This document shows positions 60,623 through 64,000 of a DNA stretch of 64,000 nt, one piece after another. The stretch is taken from contig NZ_FRAD01000003.1 in the NCBI RefSeq assembly GCF_900142225.1, positions 239,062 through 303,061 of the forward strand, written 5' to 3'. The DNA comes from Hathewaya proteolytica DSM 3090. Its GTDB lineage: Bacteria > Bacillota > Clostridia > Clostridiales > Clostridiaceae. The position numbers were made by a program, and so were the translations under genes. Position 1 is the stretch's first letter, and the number at the start of each line of letters is the position of its first letter. A model generated the notes under the pieces. That model made no database searches and was not told the origin of the DNA. It was given only the letters and a program-made list of their open reading frames with translations.

Positions 60623-61053
60623 TATACTCCCTCCTTAAAAAGCGGATGTTTTATGGAGTAATCATCGTTATCCAGTATTATTTGCTCACCTATCTTTTCC
60701 TTTATATTAATAACAATGGGAGCCCTTAAGTTTACTGTGATCTTTTCTGTATCTGCATTTAAAGTAACTGTATTTAAAACTAAAGCGTCTTTTTCGTCTT
60801 GAATTTTAAGTGTTCTCATTTGCTCTTCTTCTATTCTGATCTCATAGTCATTTTTCACATTGGAAGGCAGAGTCACTATAATTCCAATGTCCTCTTTTTC
60901 AATAGAGTGCAATACTGAAAAAACAGGGTTTTCTTCCACGGTAAATAATATGAATTGTTTTAACTCTTCAAATCCTGGTATTCCTTTTTTGAAATTTATT
61001 ATATCTTCTTGGCTGTATTCTATACATCCGTGATATTTGGTATTTAAATTCAT
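60622..61053 (-). CDS. fliW: Flagellar assembly factor FliW
   Basis: The 143-residue protein has the FliW pattern GIPGFEELKQFILF and later LNAPIVINIKEK-type residues (here VNLRAPIVINIKEKIGEQIIL). FliW binds flagellin in the cytoplasm; when free it binds CsrA and relieves its repression, forming a homeostatic loop with secretion. It lies upstream of csrA with a one-base overlap. AAGGTGG precedes the ATG. Confidence 0.96.
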   Translation of the reverse strand: MNLNTKYHGCIEYSQEDIINFKKGIPGFEELKQFILFTVEENPVFSVLHSIEKEDIGIIVTLPSNVKNDYEIRIEEEQMRTLKIQDEKDALVLNTVTLNADTEKITVNLRAPIVINIKEKIGEQIILDNDDYSIKHPLFKEGV

Positions 61054-61086
61054 TATTAGTTACACCACCTTATTTTTAATAAACAG

Positions 61087-61133
61087 AATTCTTAGCTTAA
61101 GTGGAAATTTAACTCCAACAAAAGCTAAGAATT
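61087..61133 (-). promoter_or_regulatory. Leader hairpin upstream of fliW
   Basis: A perfect 12-bp stem AATTCTTAGCTT / AAGCTAAGAATT with an inner TGGA/TCCA stem lies 34 bases before the fliW start. It may be a regulatory structure in the fliW-csrA mRNA. A sigma-D-like TAAA (61176-61173) and AACGATAA (61156-61149) lie upstream with a 16-base spacer, one longer than ideal. Confidence 0.5.
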
Positions 61134-61609
61134 TAAACTATATATAAATTATCGTTTTAATATGCAATTTACTTTATATTTAATGTGATATTTATCCTTA
61201 TTAACAAATCAAAACTTCATAATAAATTTTATATCATAGAAAAATTGCACCCTATTACTCTATTAGTATTTTTTTAATTTGAAAACTGTTTTACTCAATC
61301 CTGATAATTCATTTTTATTATTATAAACCTTTACTTCATGTTCTTCCTCAAAGTACGACAAATCTTATTCGGGAATAAATCCTATCTGATATAATAATTC
61401 AAGAGTTTTATAGATTTGAAAAAAGCATGAAGAGTATTATCAAAAACACCCTTGTACTTCCCGTTGAAATTATTATAATAGTTGCTCTATTGCAACTGTT
61501 AATTCCATTCCTTGTCCGTGAAGGACTTATACCAAATCAAAAAGGAAAGCACATACCATTTATATAGTGTTAAATACTGAAATTAATGTTCATTAAATAA
61601 TTTTAAAAA
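61134..61609. other. Intergenic stretch without a confident gene
   Basis: This AT-rich gap between fliW and the DUF4153 terminator has a possible 46-residue plus-strand frame at 61427-61567 (hydrophobic, no ribosome site) and, on the minus strand, a frame broken by a stop (around 61260-61420). Neither is recognised. Apart from the weak promoter-like sequence ahead of fliW, I see nothing else of note. Confidence 0.5.
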
Positions 61610-61611
61610 TA

Positions 61612-61644
61612 ACAGCACCATCCTACTAAATAGAATGGTGCTGT
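61612..61644 (-). terminator. Terminator of the DUF4153 gene
   Basis: ACAGCACCAT / ATGGTGCTGT is a perfect 10-bp stem followed by TATTTTT on the minus strand. Confidence 0.85.
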
Positions 61645-61659
61645 CTTATTAAATATTTA

Positions 61660-63504
61660 TTATTTTTCTCTTATATATACTGCATAAGGCTCCATCCAGT
61701 AATTTATTGTATCATTTTTAGAATAAACATTAATATTTATATTTCTAAAAATCACCAGGACATCAACTTCTAGAGTATCTATCTCAAGGCTCATATCTTT
61801 TACTATACCTACATAAGGTTCATTACCTGGAGGATATTTGACCATAATGTTATCTAGGTAAGCTTTCATATTTTTCTCCATGATTACCTCATCATTTAAT
61901 AATATCTTTAATGTTGGTATATTATTAATTTTGTTCACATTCCAATATAACTTATATTCCCCTTTATTTCCTTTAATAGATGTAAATAGTTCCGAGCTTT
62001 CATTTTGTAGATTAACCACCCACTGATAATCACTGATGTCTAAGGCGCCAGATGGCAACATTATGTTTGTTCCTAAGTGCCCGGCATTATCAAGCCCACC
62101 AGAATTTGGCCATACCTGCTGGAAACCTAATTTATTTTCGAAAACATCACCTTGACTAAGGCTACTATCAAACCAAGCTGGCAGCTTTGCGTCCTTTGTA
62201 TATGCAAGATAATTCACGGCATCTGTGATTGACTCCCGCACCTCACGTTCCGGTTCTTTTACAGCTTTACTCAATTGGTTATCCTTAATCATTCCTTGAC
62301 TTCTAAGCAAACTTTCCAAGCGATTAATTTGAGATGTTACTGGCAAATCTTTATAACCAACCACTGGCAGTACTGAGAATACAGCCATAACAGATATAGT
62401 AATAGCAATTATTACATGGGATTTTCCCTTCAAAATTATAAGCAAAATAGAAGATATGCAAGCTATAATCCAAATAATAACAAAAGAATACTCTGTTGTT
62501 TTAAGACCATACTTTTGTAATTGAATAAACAGCGCCCATGCTTCAATGGCAAGTATCACTAGTGCAGCAAAGGGATAAACACTTCGATAGAGTTTTGCCA
62601 TATAAGTTTTGTAATGAGTTACCATTACGTGGAGCCAGATACCAAAAACAGTGTACGCAGTGGCAATTCCAGAAAGTTGTGTGAACGGAACCTTCATTCC
62701 ATCCAAGACAGTTTTCCCTGACCAAATTAATAGAACTAAAGTTAAGGCAGTCATTATAGGAATCATTATATATTCAAATAGAACTTCTATAAACCTCGGT
62801 TGATTCTCAGCGACTTTTAGGCGTTCATCAACTTGCCCCTTACTGAAGTCTGGGAAATAACCAATAAATATAGTAAAAGCTAAAAAACCACTTAATGTTC
62901 CGATATACATATAAACTTTTTCACTCATATTATTATAAAGAAGTGATTCTATGGCACCTCCAACTCCAGAGGCTCCCCCCATTATAACCAAACCGTATAG
63001 CATGGCAATGAAGAATGCTTTTTCAGTCATAAAAAAGGAACGTGAAAAGTCAGATTCATTTTTTGCATATGAAGCTATTATAATAAAAGCAATGAAACTG
63101 ACAAGAATAGCTACAATAACCCGCGATTGAGCTATTTGTGAAATCTCTGTATAAGTAGATCCACCCAAAGAAACCTTAGCACCACCAAAAATACAGAGCA
63201 ACACAACTGTTAATATAACAACTAAAGCACTAAGTAGATTGGCAATAATAAATGCTTCTTTATTATTGTACCAGCTTCGAGCCGCTGCAATTGCAGCTAA
63301 CCCGAAAATAGCCCCCAAGGCCAGACCCCAATTAATGCAGTTTAACAAAAAATTATAGGGTTCTTGATCATTCCAGTTAAGTTGAATCCTTATTATAGTA
63401 ACAATGGCAAATGCCAGTGCACTAGCAATGGAAATAGGGAAGGTCTTAAAAGCCGTAAATGCACCTTTGAAATTTTTAGAAATCCATTTAGTAAAAACAT
63501 TCAT
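61660..63504 (-). CDS. DUF4153 membrane protein
   Basis: The 614-residue protein has about 11-12 membrane helices in residues 18-385 and a soluble C-terminal part (about 390-614), as in the DUF4153 family. Family members are of unknown function; the extended extracytoplasmic tail suggests a surface or regulatory role. GAGGAGG lies ahead of the ATG. A cluster of ATTGATAT repeats lies about 90-125 bases upstream. It ends at its own terminator. Confidence 0.8.
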   Translation of the reverse strand: MNVFTKWISKNFKGAFTAFKTFPISIASALAFAIVTIIRIQLNWNDQEPYNFLLNCINWGLALGAIFGLAAIAAARSWYNNKEAFIIANLLSALVVILTVVLLCIFGGAKVSLGGSTYTEISQIAQSRVIVAILVSFIAFIIIASYAKNESDFSRSFFMTEKAFFIAMLYGLVIMGGASGVGGAIESLLYNNMSEKVYMYIGTLSGFLAFTIFIGYFPDFSKGQVDERLKVAENQPRFIEVLFEYIMIPIMTALTLVLLIWSGKTVLDGMKVPFTQLSGIATAYTVFGIWLHVMVTHYKTYMAKLYRSVYPFAALVILAIEAWALFIQLQKYGLKTTEYSFVIIWIIACISSILLIILKGKSHVIIAITISVMAVFSVLPVVGYKDLPVTSQINRLESLLRSQGMIKDNQLSKAVKEPEREVRESITDAVNYLAYTKDAKLPAWFDSSLSQGDVFENKLGFQQVWPNSGGLDNAGHLGTNIMLPSGALDISDYQWVVNLQNESSELFTSIKGNKGEYKLYWNVNKINNIPTLKILLNDEVIMEKNMKAYLDNIMVKYPPGNEPYVGIVKDMSLEIDTLEVDVLVIFRNININVYSKNDTINYWMEPYAVYIREK

Positions 63505-63589
63505 AGCGCGTATCCTCCTCGTTTGTTATGTGTGAATAATTAAATAATTAACTATAATATGTTACAGCTATTCTTCTTAATTATATATG

Positions 63590-63629
63590 AATATTGATAT
63601 AAAAGATATTGATATTCTATATCAATATT
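63590..63629. repeat. ATTGATAT repeat cluster, possible operator
   Basis: AATATTGATAT (63590-63600) and ATATCAATATT (63619-63629) form an 11-bp perfect inverted repeat. The unit ATTGATAT also recurs directly at 63593 and 63608 (15 bases apart) and inverted at 63619. This lies about 90 bases upstream of the DUF4153 start and could bind a regulator. No such regulator is identified here. Confidence 0.5.
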
Positions 63630-63705
63630 GATTATTTTTTCTTTTGCTCACGTAACATACCACACTTATTTCCTGGCAAATATTGAAATTGATGCTTATG
63701 ATATA

Positions 63706-63860
63706 GTGAACTTACCCCACCCACAAGGGGATGGGGCTTCCTGCTTCTTCGACCTCGCAATCTACTATCTCCACAGGCTTGATTCCGATAGTTCCTACCG
63801 TATTTATTACAGGATTACGCCACCTCTATTTTTAGTTCTTTTAATCCTTGCTTTAGAATA
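63706..63860 (-). ncRNA. Candidate TnpB omega RNA (right end of an IS605-type element)
   Basis: On the minus strand, sequence after the tnpB stop carries AGGAACTATCGGAATC, GCCTGTGGAGATAGTAG and a GC-rich hairpin GCCCCATCCCC / GGGTGGGG at 63736-63715, then TTCAC at 63710-63706. In IS605-family elements such 3' sequences form the omega RNA scaffold with the tnpB end, and the bases after the element end serve as guide. Boundaries are inferred; the 5' end is not precise. Confidence 0.6.
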
Positions 63861-64000
63861 TTCTTACTTGCATTAGCATCTCTATCGTGTATGCTATGGC
63901 ATTTAGGACATACCCATTTCCTTATATTTAAGTCCTTAACTTCTGCATTTTGGTAGCCACATACTGAACACAATTGGCTTGAAGGGTAGAAGGTATCTAT
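63815..64000 (-). CDS. tnpB: IS605-family TnpB, C-terminal part (runs off right edge)
   Basis: The frame is open at base 64000, so only the last 61 residues are seen. They start FYPSSQLCSVCGYQNAEV and contain the zinc finger C-x2-C ... C-x2-C (CSVC, CPKC) and the final RuvC aspartate in HDRDANASKN, the hallmark of TnpB and Cas12-like nucleases. The reading frame ends at TAA (63817-63815) after KELKIEVA. The rest, including RuvC I and II and any tnpA, lies outside. The preserved zinc finger and DRDA show it is not degraded at this end. Confidence 0.92.
   Translation of the reverse strand: MDTFYPSSQLCSVCGYQNAEVKDLNIRKWVCPKCHSIHDRDANASKNILKQGLKELKIEVA

Larger units (their letters stand above)
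63706..64000 (-). mobile_element. IS200/IS605-family element, right end portion
   Basis: The tnpB tail and the adjoining structured right end indicate an IS200/IS605-type element entering from the right edge of the window. The probable right end is at TTCAC (63710-63706). The left end, any tnpA and the target duplication (these elements make none) lie outside. Confidence 0.7.

Noticed and set aside
61427..61567. 46-residue hydrophobic frame between fliW and DUF4153
   Set aside because: No ribosome site and no recognised similarity; too weak to call as a gene.
1..64000. CRISPR arrays or cas genes
   Set aside because: No regularly spaced repeats of about 24-40 bases are seen, and no Cas-type protein other than the TnpB tail is present.

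Overview
The window is AT-rich, low-GC Firmicutes chromosomal DNA, most likely from a motile Clostridium (sensu lato). The evidence is Gram-positive translation signals (AGGAGG-type sites, some TTG and GTG starts), a T-box and FMN, TPP and THF riboswitches, ECF-type vitamin uptake proteins without their own ATPases, indolepyruvate:ferredoxin oxidoreductase, an LTA-synthase-like protein, and FliW/CsrA control of a flagellin. I cannot name the species from sequence alone.

Layout. 1-2.9 kb: end of a MATE transporter, an LtaS-family sulfatase-fold enzyme and a small membrane protein. 2.9-3.9 kb: an Rpn-family nuclease with a strong internal translation start. 4.1-7.9 kb: the riboflavin operon ribD-ribE-ribBA-ribH behind an FMN riboswitch. 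7.9-11.6 kb: DEAD-box helicase, cold-shock protein, CCA-adding enzyme and a HAD phosphatase. 11.8-17.6 kb: accessory region with a MarR regulator and partner, two DUF6144-like paralogues, a broken acetyltransferase, a truncated ECF S component, and a histidine-phosphatase gene whose promoter carries two palindromic operators. 17.8-25.5 kb: GH42 beta-galactosidase, SPFH/zinc-ribbon protein, TrmH-type methyltransferase, folT behind a THF riboswitch, a decayed DHHW-family gene, and thiD-cytX behind a TPP riboswitch. 25.5-29.8 kb: YitT protein, papain-like enzyme, a probable queuosine salvage pair (QrtT plus a uridine-kinase-like QueK) with a structured leader, DUF3842 and hemolysin III. 29.9-36.4 kb: deoC-gdhA, OsmC, tRNA-Thr, MATE, dcd, VanZ and LCP proteins. 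36.4-41.1 kb: tRNA-Leu and T-box-led iorA-iorB-paaK for aromatic amino-acid oxidation. 41.1-49.0 kb: TetR remnant, DUF2680 protein, two-component system, second tRNA-Leu, DJ-1-like protein, methyltransferase, esterase, acidic protein and an isolated phage-replisome-like gene.

49.1-61.1 kb is the most coherent block. On the minus strand it reads fliW-csrA, flagellin, two TPR-containing glycosyltransferases, a sugar-nucleotide SDR, a DegT aminotransferase, an unrecognised Rossmann-like protein, a hexapeptide acyltransferase, a GNAT/FemAB-like transferase and a 59-residue YjfB-type protein. This looks like a flagellin production, homeostasis and glycosylation island. The flagellin leader has a sigma-D-like promoter and a hairpin presenting AGGA in its loop, as expected of a CsrA target.

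61.7-64 kb: a large DUF4153 membrane protein, and at the right edge the 3' end of an IS605-type tnpB with its right end, the expected source of an omega (guide) RNA.

Several genes are visibly decayed (acetyltransferase, ECF S component, DHHW protein, TetR remnant), concentrated in the accessory stretches. No CRISPR array or complete prophage is seen.
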